64,000 bases of DNA from Streptomyces syringium (GTDB taxonomy: Bacteria; Actinomycetota; Actinomycetes; Streptomycetales; Streptomycetaceae): NCBI RefSeq assembly GCF_017876625.1, contig NZ_JAGIOH010000001.1, forward strand, positions 4,547,501-4,611,500, written 5' to 3'. Positions within the stretch are counted from its first letter, which is position 1. Each line of letters starts with the position of its first letter. Both the position numbers and the translations under genes were made by a program. The notes below the pieces were generated by a model. It searched no databases and was not told the origin of the DNA. It worked only from the letters and a program-made list of their open reading frames with translations. Positions 31,663-42,789 of the stretch are shown piece by piece.

Positions 31663-32537
31663 TGGCGGCCGTCCACGAAGAAGTCCGCTTCCAGCGGGGC
31701 GCCGGCCCCCTGCCCGAACAACCCGGGGATCGTGTCCGGGGAGGACTGCGCGGCGCGGCGGCGGGCGTGTTCCTCGGCCCGGGCGGCCGCGGTGACCAGG
31801 TGCATGAAGGCGCCTTCGGCATCCGCGCAGCCCGTGTGCTGGAGCAGCTCCATCCGGCCCGTGCTCGCCAGGAGGCGGCCCGAGCGCATCAGCAGCAGCC
31901 GGTCGCAGCGGTCGGCCTCGTCCATGACGTGACTGGAGATCAGGAGTGTCGTGCCTTCGCCGGCCAGGCGCTGGAAGGCCGCCCACAGCTCGCGGCGCAC
32001 CATCGGGTCCAGGCCCACCGTCGGTTCGTCCATCACCAGGAGCTCCGGCTTGTTCAGCAGCGCCACGGCGAGGGACACCCGTGAGTACTGGCCGCCGGAC
32101 AGGCTGGCGACCATCTTGTCGGCGTAGGAGGACAGGTCGACCTCCTTGATCACGCGCACGACGGCGTCCTCGCGCAGCCAGCCGCGCATGCCGAGGGCGG
32201 CGGAGAAGTAGCGCAGGTTCTCCAGCACCGTCAGATCGGCGTAGACGGACGGTGCCTGGGTGACGTAACCGACGCGGGAGGCGAGCTGCGCCGCCCCGGC
32301 CGGGTATCCGAGGACCTGGATATGGCCGCCGGTGGGCTTCTGGACGCCCACGATGGAGCGCAGCAGCGTCGTCTTGCCGCAGCCGCTGGGCCCCAGCAAC
32401 CCGACGATCACGCCGCGGGGCACCGTGAAGGTGATGCGGTCCAGCAGCGTGTGGCCCGCGCGTTGCACCTGCAGGCCGTAAGCGGCCACGGCGGGCAGAT
32501 CGCCCGGGAGTGCCGCGTGGTGCTCGTGGTGCTGCAC
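31659..32537 (-). CDS. ABC exporter ATPase (DrrA/CcmA type)
   Basis: A 292-residue ATPase. Walker A GPSGCGKTT is at residues 49-57. The Q-loop (VGYVTQAPSVYADLTVLENLRYF), signature LSGGQ, Walker B ELLVMDEPTVGLDP and switch His (LISSHVMDEADRCD) are intact. The C-terminal extension of about 60 residues is typical of antibiotic exporter ATPases. It starts at GTG 32537 and is coupled to the permease. The 415-bp gap to the PKS must hold divergent promoters. Confidence 0.92.
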   Translation of the reverse strand: MQHHEHHAALPGDLPAVAAYGLQVQRAGHTLLDRITFTVPRGVIVGLLGPSGCGKTTLLRSIVGVQKPTGGHIQVLGYPAGAAQLASRVGYVTQAPSVYADLTVLENLRYFSAALGMRGWLREDAVVRVIKEVDLSSYADKMVASLSGGQYSRVSLAVALLNKPELLVMDEPTVGLDPMVRRELWAAFQRLAGEGTTLLISSHVMDEADRCDRLLLMRSGRLLASTGRMELLQHTGCADAEGAFMHLVTAAARAEEHARRRAAQSSPDTIPGLFGQGAGAPLEADFFVDGRQ

Positions 32538-32952
32538 GTCCCCACCTTCATGTCACTCGGGAGAGTCCACCCGCGGACGGCGGCGGCCCTGACGCGGGAT
32601 GAACATGCGGGCGCATGACGGCCGTCGCTTCCAGACAACACCCCCGAGTGGGCAAAAGTCACGCATCAGGACATCCTGGTCGTCGCGGTCGCAACCCTCG
32701 TGTGCGTCGCGCGGCCGGGCGAGCCCGGACGGTGATGATCCGCTAAGAACCCGCCCAAGTGACTGATTCCGGTGCGCGGGTGCATGCGAGGTCCTCGACA
32801 CGCGACCGTCCGCACGTCTTGCCTCCACAGGATTTACACATGCATATGCCGAAATAGTCCGGTACCTCTCAAGATCGAACAGAAGGCACGACGGAGGGCG
32901 GGCCGGCGGCCTGCCGCCTCCCGGCTTGCTCGTGGTGAAGGACGGACAGCGC
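32538..32952. promoter_or_regulatory. Divergent intergenic region between exporter and PKS
   Basis: This 415-bp region is less GC-rich than the flanks (e.g. TTTACACATGCATATGCCG around 32830-32850). I see no gene and no convincing operator. No cluster-specific regulator is encoded in the locus, so control must come from elsewhere or from these promoters. Confidence 0.4.
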
Positions 32953-35900
32953 ATGCACGCAGAACCCGGCATCGAGGGGCTCGGGGCGGGGCAGGACGAA
33001 CCGGTCGCGATCGTAGGAGCCGCCTGCCGCTTTCCCGGTGAGGTCAGGTCCCTCACCTCGTTGTGGCGGTTGCTGATGGCCCGCCGCGACACCGTGCGGG
33101 AGGTGCCCGCCGATCGGTGGGAGCAGGCGGAGCTGGCCGGGCTGCCCGACCGGGTGGCGGCCCGGCTGCGCTACGGCTGCTTCCTCGATGACGACGTCTA
33201 CGCCTACGAGCCGGAGTTCTTCGGGATCAACGCCCAGGAAGCGCCGTGGGTGGACCCGGAGCACCGGTTGCTGTCCGAGGTGGTCTGGGAGGCCGTCGAG
33301 CACGCCGGAATCCCGGCCCAACGGCTGTCGGGCACACCGACGGGCATGTTCTTCGGGATCTACCAGAAGGACTACATGCTGCGCGTGCAGCGGCCGTTGG
33401 AAGACGTCAACGCCTACGCGATGTACACCGGCTTCGACAGCATCGGCCCCGGCCGGGTGGGGTTCATGCTCGACCTGAAGGGTCCTCAGGTCGTCATGGA
33501 GAGCGCTTGCGCCTCCGGACTGGTCGCCGTGCACACCGCCTGCCAGAGCCTGCGGACCGGGGAGACGGACGTCGCCCTGGCCGGGGCGGCCATGCTGACT
33601 CTGGGACCCGAGGGGGTCATCGCCCCCGCGTTGTGGGGCGTTTTCTCCCCCACCGGCCGCTGCCACGCCTTCGACGCCGCCGCCGACGGATATGTCCGCG
33701 GGGAGGGCTGCGGCGTGGTCGTGCTCAAGCGTCTGACGGACGCGATGCGGGACGGGGACCGGGTGCTGGCGGTACTGCGCGGCACGGCGGTCAACCAGAA
33801 CGGCCGGGGCACGCGGCTGAGCGCGCCCTCGGAGCCCGCGCAGATCGACCTCTACCGCCTGGCGCTGGAGCGGGCCGGCGTCGAGGCGGGTGACGTCGGC
33901 ATGGTGGAGGCGCACGGCCCGGGCACGGCGGTGGGCGACCCCATCGAGTTCGCCGCCCTGGCCGCGGTCTACGGCAAGGGCCGGGACCGGTGCGCGCTGG
34001 GTTCGGTGAAGACCAACATCGGCCACACCGAACCGGTGTCGGGTGTGGCGGGTCTGCTGAAGGCCATCGCCTCCCTGCGGCACGGCCTGGTGCCGGCCAG
34101 CCTGCACTTCAACGACTGGAATCCGCAGATCGACCCCAGTGGCACCCGGCTCTTCGTGCCCACCGACACCACCGAGTGGCCGGTGCGGGGCGGCACCCGG
34201 CTGGCCGCGGTGTCCTCCTTCGGCATCAGCGGCACCAACGCCCATGTCGTCCTCGAACAGCCTCCCGCCCTTCCGCCCGCCCGGCGTGCCGCCCGTCCGC
34301 TGCCGCAGGGCGGCCTGCCCACGGCCGGGGGCGACGAAGTGCCGCGTGTGTTCCCGCTGTCGGCCGGCACGCCCGTGGCGCTGCGGTCCTCGGCCGCCCG
34401 ACTGGCCCGCTGGCTGCGGGGAGAAGGGTCGCAGGTCCCGCTGGCCGATGTGGCGCACACGCTGGCCGTGCGGCGCTCGCCCGCCCGGGAACGTGCCGCT
34501 GTCGTCGCCCTGGACCGCCCGGAGCTGGTGACACGGCTCGAACAGCTGGCCGACGGGACCGTGCCGGGCGCCGGAGCTGCGACCGGCAGGGCGGTGCCGG
34601 ACGCCGGGCAGGGCGTGGTGTGGGTCTTCTCGGGACACGGCTCGCAATGGGCGGGAATGTGCCGGCAACTGCTCGACCGCGACGAGGAGTTCACACGCGT
34701 CATCGACGAACTCGAACCCCTGGTCGCCGAGGAGTCCGGCTTCTCCCTGCGGGAGACCCTGGGCCGGCCCGAGGTGGTGACCGGGTTCGACCGGGTCCAG
34801 CCGGTGATCTTCGCCATCCAGTTGGGTCTGGCCGCGATGTGGCGCTCCCACGGCGTCGAGCCGGCGGCCGTGATCGGCCACTCCATGGGGGAGGTGGCCG
34901 CCGCGGTGGCATCGGGCGCGCTGAGCGTGCGGGACGGCGCACGGGTCATCTGCCGGCGGTCGCGTCTGATCCTGCGGACCGCCGGGCAGGGCCTGATGGC
35001 CTCGGTCGCCCTGGGACGTGCCGAGGTCGAACGGCTGCTGGCGGAACAGGACGTGCGGGGGGTGACCGTCGCGGTCGTCGCGTCCCCGGAGAACACCGTC
35101 ATCGGCGGCGACGCCGACCGCGTCCGCCGTCTCGCCCGGGAGTGGGACGCGGGCGGTGTGGGCATCCGCGTGATCGAGGTGGACGTCGCTTCGCACACCG
35201 CCCACATGGACCCCATCCTGTCCGACCTCGCCGACGCGCTCGCCGACGTCACCGGCGGATCACCGGCGACGGCCTTCTACAGCACCGTCACCGACGACCC
35301 GCGCGAGCACACCCTCTTCGACGCCGCCTACTGGTCGGACAACCTCCGCCGCGTGGTGCGCTTCGCCGACGCGGTACGGGCCGCGGCCGAGGACGGGCAC
35401 CGGCTGTTCGTGGAGATCGGCCCCCACCCGGTGCTGGCCCATCCGGTGCAGGCCACGCTCGCCGCGCACGGCCACACCGACACCGCGGTCGTGCCCACCC
35501 TGCTGCGCGACACCGACGACACGCTGGCGTTCCACACCCACGTGGCGGCCCTGCACTGCGCCGGCCACCCGCTGGACTGGGCCGACCGCTACCACGACGG
35601 CTCGCTGGCCGACGTCCCGCCGACCACCTGGGAGCGCACCCGGTACGTCGTCGACCCCTCCCCCCTGCGGGAGTCGGCCGGGGCCCACGCGTCCCCCGCC
35701 CAGCACCCGCTCACCGGACCGCACACCGCCGATCCCGACGGTGAAGGACGGCATCTGTGGCAGACCAGCATCACCCCCGAGACGCTGCCCTGGCTGGCCG
35801 GGCACCGCGTCGACGACGTGGTCGTGGTGCCCGGCGCCGCCCTGTGCGAGATGGCCGTCGCCGCGGCCACCGACCTCTACGCCACGGGGCCGGAGCGGGT

Positions 35901-38900
35901 GCGCCTCACCGGCATCGACCTGCACCGGCTGCTGCTGCCGGCGGCCGACGGCACGTCCGTCACCGCCACCGCCGAGGCGGCCGGCCCGGACGCCGCCCGC
36001 TGGCGGGTGGTCAGCGCGGCGGCCGACGGCACGTCCGTTTCGCACGCACAGGCGTGCCTGCACCGCACGCCGGCGGAAGAGCCCCTCCCCGAGGGCTGCG
36101 ACCCGCAGCGGCTGCTGGCCCGGTTCCCGCACGCCGTGGACGCCTCGGACGTCTACCGGCAGATGCGCGAGGAGCGCGGCGTGCACCACGGCCCGCCGTT
36201 CCTCGGCCTCCAGGCCCTGTACACCGACAGCGCACCGCAGCAGCCCGTGCCCCCGGCCGGCAGCCGCCTCCTGGCACGGGTGCGCGTACCCGACGAGGGC
36301 CGGGCCGGGGCGCCGGCGCTCCACTGTCATCCGGTCGCGCTGGACATCTGCCTCCAGGCCGTCGCGGGCGCCGTGCTGCGCACCGACGCCGTGCCCGCCG
36401 GGGGGATCCTGCCGCGGCGCATCGAGTCGCTGCGGCTGTACGGCACGGTCCCGCTCAGCGGGTACTGCCTGGTCACCCTCCAGTCGGTGGACGACGACCG
36501 CTGGACGGCGGACTTCCGGCTGTGGACCGACGACGGTGCCGTGGCCGCGGACGCCACCGGGGTGGAGTTCCGCCACGTCCCCGCCGAAACCGCGGAGGAG
36601 CGCTTCGACCGCCGTCTGCTCCACGCGGCCTGGGAACCCTGCGAACGCCCCGCGACGCAAACGGCGAGCGGGCCGTGGACCCTCCTGGCGGAACCCGGAA
36701 GGGAGGCGTACGCGGCCGCACTGGGCGAGGCCCTGGAGCAGCGGGGCGCCACGGTGGACATCCGCGTACTCTCCCCGGAGGGGACCGGCGTACCGCTGAC
36801 ACCGTCCGAGGACGGCGGCCCGGCGCCGCAGGCCGTGGTGTACCTGCCGGCGTCCGGCACGGCACGCGACAGCGCGTCCCCCGACCGGCAGGCGCGGCAG
36901 CACGTCGCCCGCCTGGTGGAGGTGGCCCGCGCCCTGGCGGCGGCCGCGGACGGCGCGGCGGGGCCGCGCCTGTGGACCGTCACCGGCACCGCCCAGCAGG
37001 TCACGCCCGGGGACGGGCCGGACCTCGCGCAGGCCGGACTGCGGGGGCTCATGCGGGTGCTGAGCTACGAGCACCCCGAACTGCGCCCCGGCGTCCTGGA
37101 CACCGACCGGCCCACGCCGGTCGAGGACGTGGCCGCCGAGCTGCTGTCCTGCCCCGACGAGGAGGACGAAGTCGCCTACCGGCACGGGACGCGGCACCTG
37201 GCGCGGCTGCGCAACACACCACTGGACCAGCAGGAGCGCCGCCGGGTCACCGTCGACCGCGGGCGCGACCGGGTCGCCCTGCACCTCGCGCACGCCGGCG
37301 ACCTGGACTCCTTCGAGCTGGTCGCCCAGTCCCGCCGTCGGCCGGGGCCGGGCGAGGTCGAGGTCCGCCTCGACGCCACCAGCGTCAACTTCATCAACGT
37401 GCTCCAGGCCATGGGCGTCTACCAGCGCTTCAGCACCGGTGACGAGCAGCCGGGCGCCGGCGCGTTCGACGGCGCGGGCGTCGTCACCACCGTCGGGGAG
37501 GGCGTCCGGGACGTGCGGGCGGGGGACCGCGTGGCGGCGATGTTCGTGGAAGAGGGGCAGACCGCCGTCATGTCCTCCTTCGTGACCGTCCGCGCCGACT
37601 GCCTGCTGCCGGTGCCGGACGGGATGCGTACGCAGGACGCCGCCGCCCTGCCGTGCGCCTACCTGACCGCCTGGTACGCCCTGCGGCACCTGGCCCGGCT
37701 CCGGCCGGGGGAGAAGGTGCTCATCCACTCGGCGAGCGGCGGCACCGGTCTGGCCGCCCTGTACCTCGCCCGGGCGTGCGGCGCGGAGGTCTGGGCCACC
37801 GCGGGCAGCGAGGCCAAGCGGGCGTACCTGCGCGGCCTGGGCGTCCGCCACGTCATGGACTCGCGCACCCTGGACTTCGCCGACCAGGTGCGTGCGCGAC
37901 CTCACCGGGGGCCGCGGCGTCGACGTCGTCCTCAACTCGCTCCCCGGTCCGGCGCAGTCCGCCGGGCTCGGCCTGCTGGCCCACCGGGGCCGGTTCATCG
38001 AACTCGGCAAGCGGGACATCTACGCCAACACCCGGCTGGGGCTGCTGCCCTTCCGCCGCAACGTCACCTTCGCCGGCGTCGACGTGCTGATGATGATGCG
38101 GCAGGACCCGGAACTGCTCGCCGAGGGCTACCGCGAACTCACCGGCATGCTCGCGGACGGCACCCTGCCCCCGCTGCCCGTCACCGAGCACCCCGTCACC
38201 GAGGCGGCATCGGCCTTCCACACCATGGCCTCCGCCCGGCACACGGGCAAACTCGTCCTCACCTGGCCCACCCAGGGCACCGACACCCTGCCCGTACGGC
38301 CCGAGGACGCCGCCGTCGTCCGGCCCGACGCGAGTTACCTGGTCACCGGCGGGCTCGGCGGGCTGGGGCTGCTGGTCGCCCGGTGGCTGGCCGAACGGGG
38401 CGCCGGAGCCGTCGTGCTCACCTCCCGCAGCGCCCCCACCGCGGCCGCCCGTGCCGCCCTCGACGCCCTCACCGCCGACTTCGGCACCCGCGTCGAGATC
38501 GTCAACGCGGACCTCGCCGAGCCGGGCGCCGCCGACGCCCTCGTGCGTGCCGCGCTCGGTACGGGCCACCCGCTGCGCGGTGTCGTCCACGCCGCGGCCG
38601 TGGTCGAGGACGCCACCGTCGCCCATCTCTCCGCCGCCCTCCTGGAGAAGGTCTGGCGGCCCAAGGTGACGGGCGCCTGGCTGCTGCACCGGGCCGTCGA
38701 CGGCCAGGACCTGGACTGGTGGGTCACCTTCTCCTCCGCCGCGTCCCTGCTGGGCAACCCCGGACAGGGCGCCTACGCGGCCGCCAACGCCTGGCTGGAC
38801 GAGTTCACTTCCTGGCGCCGCGCCCAGGGCCTGCCGGCCACCGGCATCAACTGGGGGCCGTGGGCGGAGGTCGGCCGCGGCGTCGGCATGGCGGAACGCG

Positions 38901-39448
38901 GCTACACCATGATCGATCCCGCGGAGGGCATCGCCGCCCTGGAACGCCTCCTCTCCCACGACCGCGACCGCACCGCCTACACGCCCGCCGACCTGTCCCG
39001 GTGGCTGGAGTCCTACCCCGCCACCGCCCGCACCGCCTTCTTCGCCGAGCTGACCGCCTCGGCCACGGGCGCGCACCCCACCGGCACCCGCAGCGCCCTG
39101 CTGGAGTCCCTGCGGGAGGCCGACAGCCCCCAACTGCGTCAGCAACTGCTGCAATCCGAGGTCGTCGGGCACATCGCCGCCGTCCTGCGGCTGGGCACCG
39201 ACCGGTTCGACGCCAACACGTCCCTGGTCACGCTCGGCCTGGACTCCCTCATGGCCATCGCCCTGCGCAACCGCCTCCAGCGCGAACTGGCCCTGGACAT
39301 CCCCACCACGGTGATGTGGACCCACCCGACCGCCGCCGCGCTCACCCGCTACCTCCTGGCCCGGCTGGACCCCGGGCAGGCCACGCGGGAACAGGACGGC
39401 GCGCCCGCCGAGCCGGACACCGCGGCCACCTCACCCGCCGTCAGCTGA
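32953..39448 (+). CDS. Highly reducing type I polyketide synthase KS-AT-DH-ER-KR-ACP, frame broken in ER
   Basis: A single-module synthase of 2163 residues once the break is repaired. KS: catalytic Cys186 (ESACASGL), His321 (HGPGT) and His358 (KTNIGH). AT: Ser644 in GHSMGE with VASHT at the specificity position, resembling methylmalonyl-type (YASH) rather than malonyl (HAFH) ATs. DH: His951 in GHRVDDVVVVPG, with HCHPVALD. ER: LIHSASGGTG cofactor loop. KR: LVTGGLGGLG and FSSAAS/GAYAAAN. ACP: LGLDSL with Ser at 39245. A TGCG duplication at 37889-37897 shifts the frame after DFADQV; the downstream half resumes at MRDLTGGRGVDVVLNSL. No thioesterase is present. It resembles Mas-like iterative synthases. 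ATG 32953 is the likely start. It is either a pseudogene or carries a sequencing error. Confidence 0.9.
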
Positions 39449-39489
39449 CGGACACCACCCGCCCTCCCCGACCTCTAGGTGACCACCTC

Positions 39490-40728
39490 ATGCCACCTCC
39501 TTCCGCTCCCATCCGCACGCCCGGTACCTGGGACGTGATCGTCGTGGGTGCCGGTCCGGCCGGCACCACCGCCGCCCGGATCGCCGCCGAACACGGCTGC
39601 GAGACGCTGCTGCTGGAGCGCGCCGCCATCCCCCGGTACAAGACCTGCGGCGGCGGCCTCATTGGAGCGTCGCTGGCCGCCCTGCCGCCCGGCCTGCCCC
39701 TGAAGGTCTACGACACGGCCGGGGAGTTCACCTTCGCTCTCAACGGCCGCAGGGAACGCACCCTCGCCTCCCGGACCCCGACCTGCACCCTGGTCTACCG
39801 CAGCGAACTCGACGCGGCACTGGCCGACGCCGCCGCCGTCGCGGGCGCCACCGTCCGCGACAGCACCGCGCTGACCGCCCTGGAGCAGGAGGGCGACACC
39901 GTCACCGTGCGCACCAACCGCGGCGAGGCCCTGCGCGCCCGCGTCGTCATCGGCGCCGACGGCAGCGCCAGCAGAGTCGCCCGGTACGTGGGAGTGCGGT
40001 GCGCGCAGGTCGACCTCGCACTGGAGGTCGAGACGCCGGTCGACGCCCGCACGGCCGACCGGTGGCGCGGCCGGGTCCTGATGGAATGGGGGCCGCTGCC
40101 GGGCTCCTTCGGCTGGGTCTTCCCCAAGGGGGACGTCTGCACCGCCGGAGTCGTGGCCGCCCGCGGCAACCCCGCCGCCCTGCGCGCCTACAAGGACGAC
40201 TTCCTGGCCCGGCACGGGCTGCTCACGCCCCGCCCCCTCCACGACACCGGTCATCTGACCCGGTGCCGCCACCCCGACTCGCCGCTGGCCCGCGGGCGCG
40301 TCCTGGTCGCCGGTGACGCCGCGGCCCTCGTCGACCACTGGTCCCGCGAGGGCATCTCCTACGCCCTGCGCTCGGGTGACCTCGCGGGCCGCACCGCCGC
40401 ACGCATCGTCACCGCCGCCGGTGCGCAGGAAGCGGCCACCGCCACCGACCGTTACCGGCAGCAGGTCGATGACATCCTCGGCGTCGAAATGCGCGCCAGC
40501 GCCTCGCTGATGAACGTCTTCGTCCGCAACCCGGGCCTCGTCCACACGGCTCTGACCCGTCTGCCCCCGGCGTGGCGCCGGCTCGACGCCTACATCGCCG
40601 GCCGTACCAGCGTCGCGGGGATCATGACTTCGCCGCTCGGGCGCGCCGCCGCCGCACTGGGCACCCGGCTGCCCGCCCAGCACACGAAGGCGTCCGCGCT
40701 GCCCGCACCGACGGAACCCGCCCACTGA
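39490..40728 (+). CDS. Geranylgeranyl-reductase-family FAD oxidoreductase
   Basis: A 412-residue flavoprotein: VIVVGAGPAGTTAARIAAEHG (FAD loop), IPRYKTCGGGLIGASL (the GGR-family 'YKxCGGG' motif), RVVIGADGSASRVAR and GRVLVAGDAAALVDHWSREGISYALRSG. GGR-type enzymes saturate isolated C=C bonds of isoprenoid or polyketide chains. ATG 39490 follows the PKS stop by 41 bp, so it is probably co-transcribed and acts on the PKS product. Its reading frame happens to be the same as the first part of the broken PKS frame, but it is a separate gene. Confidence 0.9.
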   Translation: MPPPSAPIRTPGTWDVIVVGAGPAGTTAARIAAEHGCETLLLERAAIPRYKTCGGGLIGASLAALPPGLPLKVYDTAGEFTFALNGRRERTLASRTPTCTLVYRSELDAALADAAAVAGATVRDSTALTALEQEGDTVTVRTNRGEALRARVVIGADGSASRVARYVGVRCAQVDLALEVETPVDARTADRWRGRVLMEWGPLPGSFGWVFPKGDVCTAGVVAARGNPAALRAYKDDFLARHGLLTPRPLHDTGHLTRCRHPDSPLARGRVLVAGDAAALVDHWSREGISYALRSGDLAGRTAARIVTAAGAQEAATATDRYRQQVDDILGVEMRASASLMNVFVRNPGLVHTALTRLPPAWRRLDAYIAGRTSVAGIMTSPLGRAAAALGTRLPAQHTKASALPAPTEPAH

Positions 40729-40871
40729 ACGGGCGGGGTGCGGCGCGGAACCGGACCGGGTGACAGGAGCGTCGTACGGGGCTGGGCGGGCGGTGCATGG
40801 CCGACCGCCAGTGCGAACCGGTAGCGTGAGCCGCCGGTTCGAGTCAGTCCCGTACAGCTTGAGGAGTCCCG

Positions 40872-42767
40872 GTGACGCAGAGCGGACAGGGGGACGAGCC
40901 GCAGTTCCCTGCGGCCCCGCCCGCGCAGCCCGTGCACGAGGGCGTCGTGCTGCCCTCACGCAGGAGCCACGGCGCGCCGTGGTCGGCCGACCGGGAGCGG
41001 GACGCGGCATCGGACCAGTCCTGGGGCGAGCCCTGGAGTGCCGAGGGGCAGCGCGCGCCGCTGCCCCCGGAGCGTCCTCAGCACGCGCCGCAGGCACCTC
41101 AGGCGGCACCTCAGACCCCGCCGGTTCAGCCGCCCATGCCGGTCACGCAGATCACCGAGGCCTTTGTGAGCGTGCCGCCGCCGCCCGCGCACGCGCCGGG
41201 CACCCCGCCCGGTCAGGGGGGCTCCGAGGCCACCCAGTACCTGCCGCCCGTCCCGCCGGGCCCGATGCCCGGGGGTGATTCGGCGTCCGAGGCGACGCAG
41301 TACCTGCCGCCCGTGGGCAACAGCCCCATCCCCGGCGCCCCGGTCCCGCCCGCGCCTTTCGCGCAGCCGGCCTCCGACCCGGTGTCCGAGGCCACGCAGT
41401 ACCTGCCGCCGGTGGCCGCCAGCGGCCCCGCACCCGGTGCCGGTGACTCGGTGTCCGAGGCGACGCAGTACCTGCCGTCCATGGGCACCGGCTCCCTGCC
41501 CGGCACGTCCACGCCGACCGCGTCCTTCGCGCGCGGGGCGGCCGATCCGTCGGCCGTGACCCCCGAGTACCTGGAGCCGGGAGGCTCGCCCGACTCGCCG
41601 TCCGAGGCGACCCAGTACCTGCCGCCGGTCGGCGGGATATCCGACGGCATACCCGGCGGCACGTCCGGCACCGGCATCCCCGGTCCAGCGGGCGCCGACC
41701 GGGCCGATCAGTCCTACGGGCGGCACGCGGCCGAATCGGCCGCCGAGGCCACGCAGTTGCTGTCCCCGCAGCCGGCCGCCCCGGGGGACGCCGAAGCCAC
41801 CCGTCATCTGCCGCCCGTTTCCGCGCAGTCCCCGGCACCGGCCGCCAGGCCCGAGGAGCCCGCCGCCGGTGGCCCGCCGGTCTTCGCGATGCGGCCGGGG
41901 CAGGCGGAGCGGCCGCCGCCGGCCGAGTTCGACGGGCTCTTCCGCGCGGCCGAGCCGACGGCGCAACTGCCGCCCGTCCAGGCGCCCATCCGCAAGCAGA
42001 CACCGCCGCCCGGCCACGGGCCCGCGCCGTCCCACCAGGGCCCCGGCGGCCCCGGCCGGCGGGCGCCCCACACCCCCGAGCCGTACGACCCGTACGAGCC
42101 GCCGGCCCGGCGCAAGAAGTCCCCGGCCGTCCTGATCGGCGCGGTCGTGGCGGTCTGCGCGATCGCCGGCCTCGGCGCGGGCGCGCTGCTCAGCGGCGGA
42201 GGCGGCGAGGACAACAGCGACAAGCAGAACACCTCCGCGAGCACGGCCCCCAGCGAGCCGGCGAAGGACGACGACAAGAAGACGAGCCCGCCGCCGTCCC
42301 CGTCCGCCGACCCGGCGCTGGCGCAGGCGAAGGCGCTGGACGCGCTGCTCAAGGACAGCAACAACAGCCGGGAGTCGGTCATCAAGGCCGTGGACTCCAC
42401 GAAGAGCTGCAAGAACCTCGACTCCTCCGCGAGTGATCTGCGCGCCGCCGCGACCCAGCGCAACGGCCTGGTGACCCGCCTCGACCGGACGCCGATCGAC
42501 AAGCTCCCCGACCACGCGGAGCTGTCGGCGCAGCTGAAGAAGGCCTGGCAGTCGTCCGCCTCGGCGGACAGCCACTACGCGAAGTGGGCCAAGCAGGTCG
42601 ACAGCAAGCGCGGGTGCATCAAGGGCCACGCCCGCCCGACCCGTGAGAGCGCCGCCGGCGACCGGGCGAGCGGCGACGCGACCGCCGCGAAGAAGAAGGC
42701 GGCGGCCCTGTGGAACCCGATCGCGAAGAAGTACGGGCTGAGCCAGCACACCTGGTCCCAGCTCTGA
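40872..42767 (+). CDS. Proline-rich single-pass membrane protein with EATQYLPPV repeats
   Basis: A 631-residue protein. The N-terminal cytosolic half is low-complexity and carries at least five near-identical repeats (SEATQYLPPV, one ending LPSM) plus diverged copies (AAEATQLLSP, DAEATRHLPPV, TAQLPPV). One transmembrane helix follows near residues 415-440 (AVLIGAVVAVCAIAGLGAGA). The extracellular part starts with a Ser/Thr-rich linker and ends in a helical domain with two cysteines (STKSCKNL, KRGCIKGH) that could form a disulphide. GTG 40872 follows GAGGAG. The repeated acidic-Ala-Thr-Gln-x-Leu-Pro units look like Ser/Thr-kinase acceptor sites; that is inference. Function unknown. Confidence 0.85.
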   Translation: MTQSGQGDEPQFPAAPPAQPVHEGVVLPSRRSHGAPWSADRERDAASDQSWGEPWSAEGQRAPLPPERPQHAPQAPQAAPQTPPVQPPMPVTQITEAFVSVPPPPAHAPGTPPGQGGSEATQYLPPVPPGPMPGGDSASEATQYLPPVGNSPIPGAPVPPAPFAQPASDPVSEATQYLPPVAASGPAPGAGDSVSEATQYLPSMGTGSLPGTSTPTASFARGAADPSAVTPEYLEPGGSPDSPSEATQYLPPVGGISDGIPGGTSGTGIPGPAGADRADQSYGRHAAESAAEATQLLSPQPAAPGDAEATRHLPPVSAQSPAPAARPEEPAAGGPPVFAMRPGQAERPPPAEFDGLFRAAEPTAQLPPVQAPIRKQTPPPGHGPAPSHQGPGGPGRRAPHTPEPYDPYEPPARRKKSPAVLIGAVVAVCAIAGLGAGALLSGGGGEDNSDKQNTSASTAPSEPAKDDDKKTSPPPSPSADPALAQAKALDALLKDSNNSRESVIKAVDSTKSCKNLDSSASDLRAAATQRNGLVTRLDRTPIDKLPDHAELSAQLKKAWQSSASADSHYAKWAKQVDSKRGCIKGHARPTRESAAGDRASGDATAAKKKAAALWNPIAKKYGLSQHTWSQL

Positions 42768-42770
42768 GCG

Positions 42771-42789
42771 GCACCCGGATCACGGGTGC
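42771..42789. terminator. Short hairpin between convergent genes
   Basis: GCACCCG-GATCA-CGGGTGC, a 7-bp stem, spans the gap; the stop codon of the minus-strand gene lies in its loop. Confidence 0.5.

Noticed and set aside
37892..39448. Second half of the PKS as an independent gene
   Set aside because: It begins mid-ER at a GTG without a ribosome site and completes the ER-KR-ACP of the upstream frame; treated as one broken gene.
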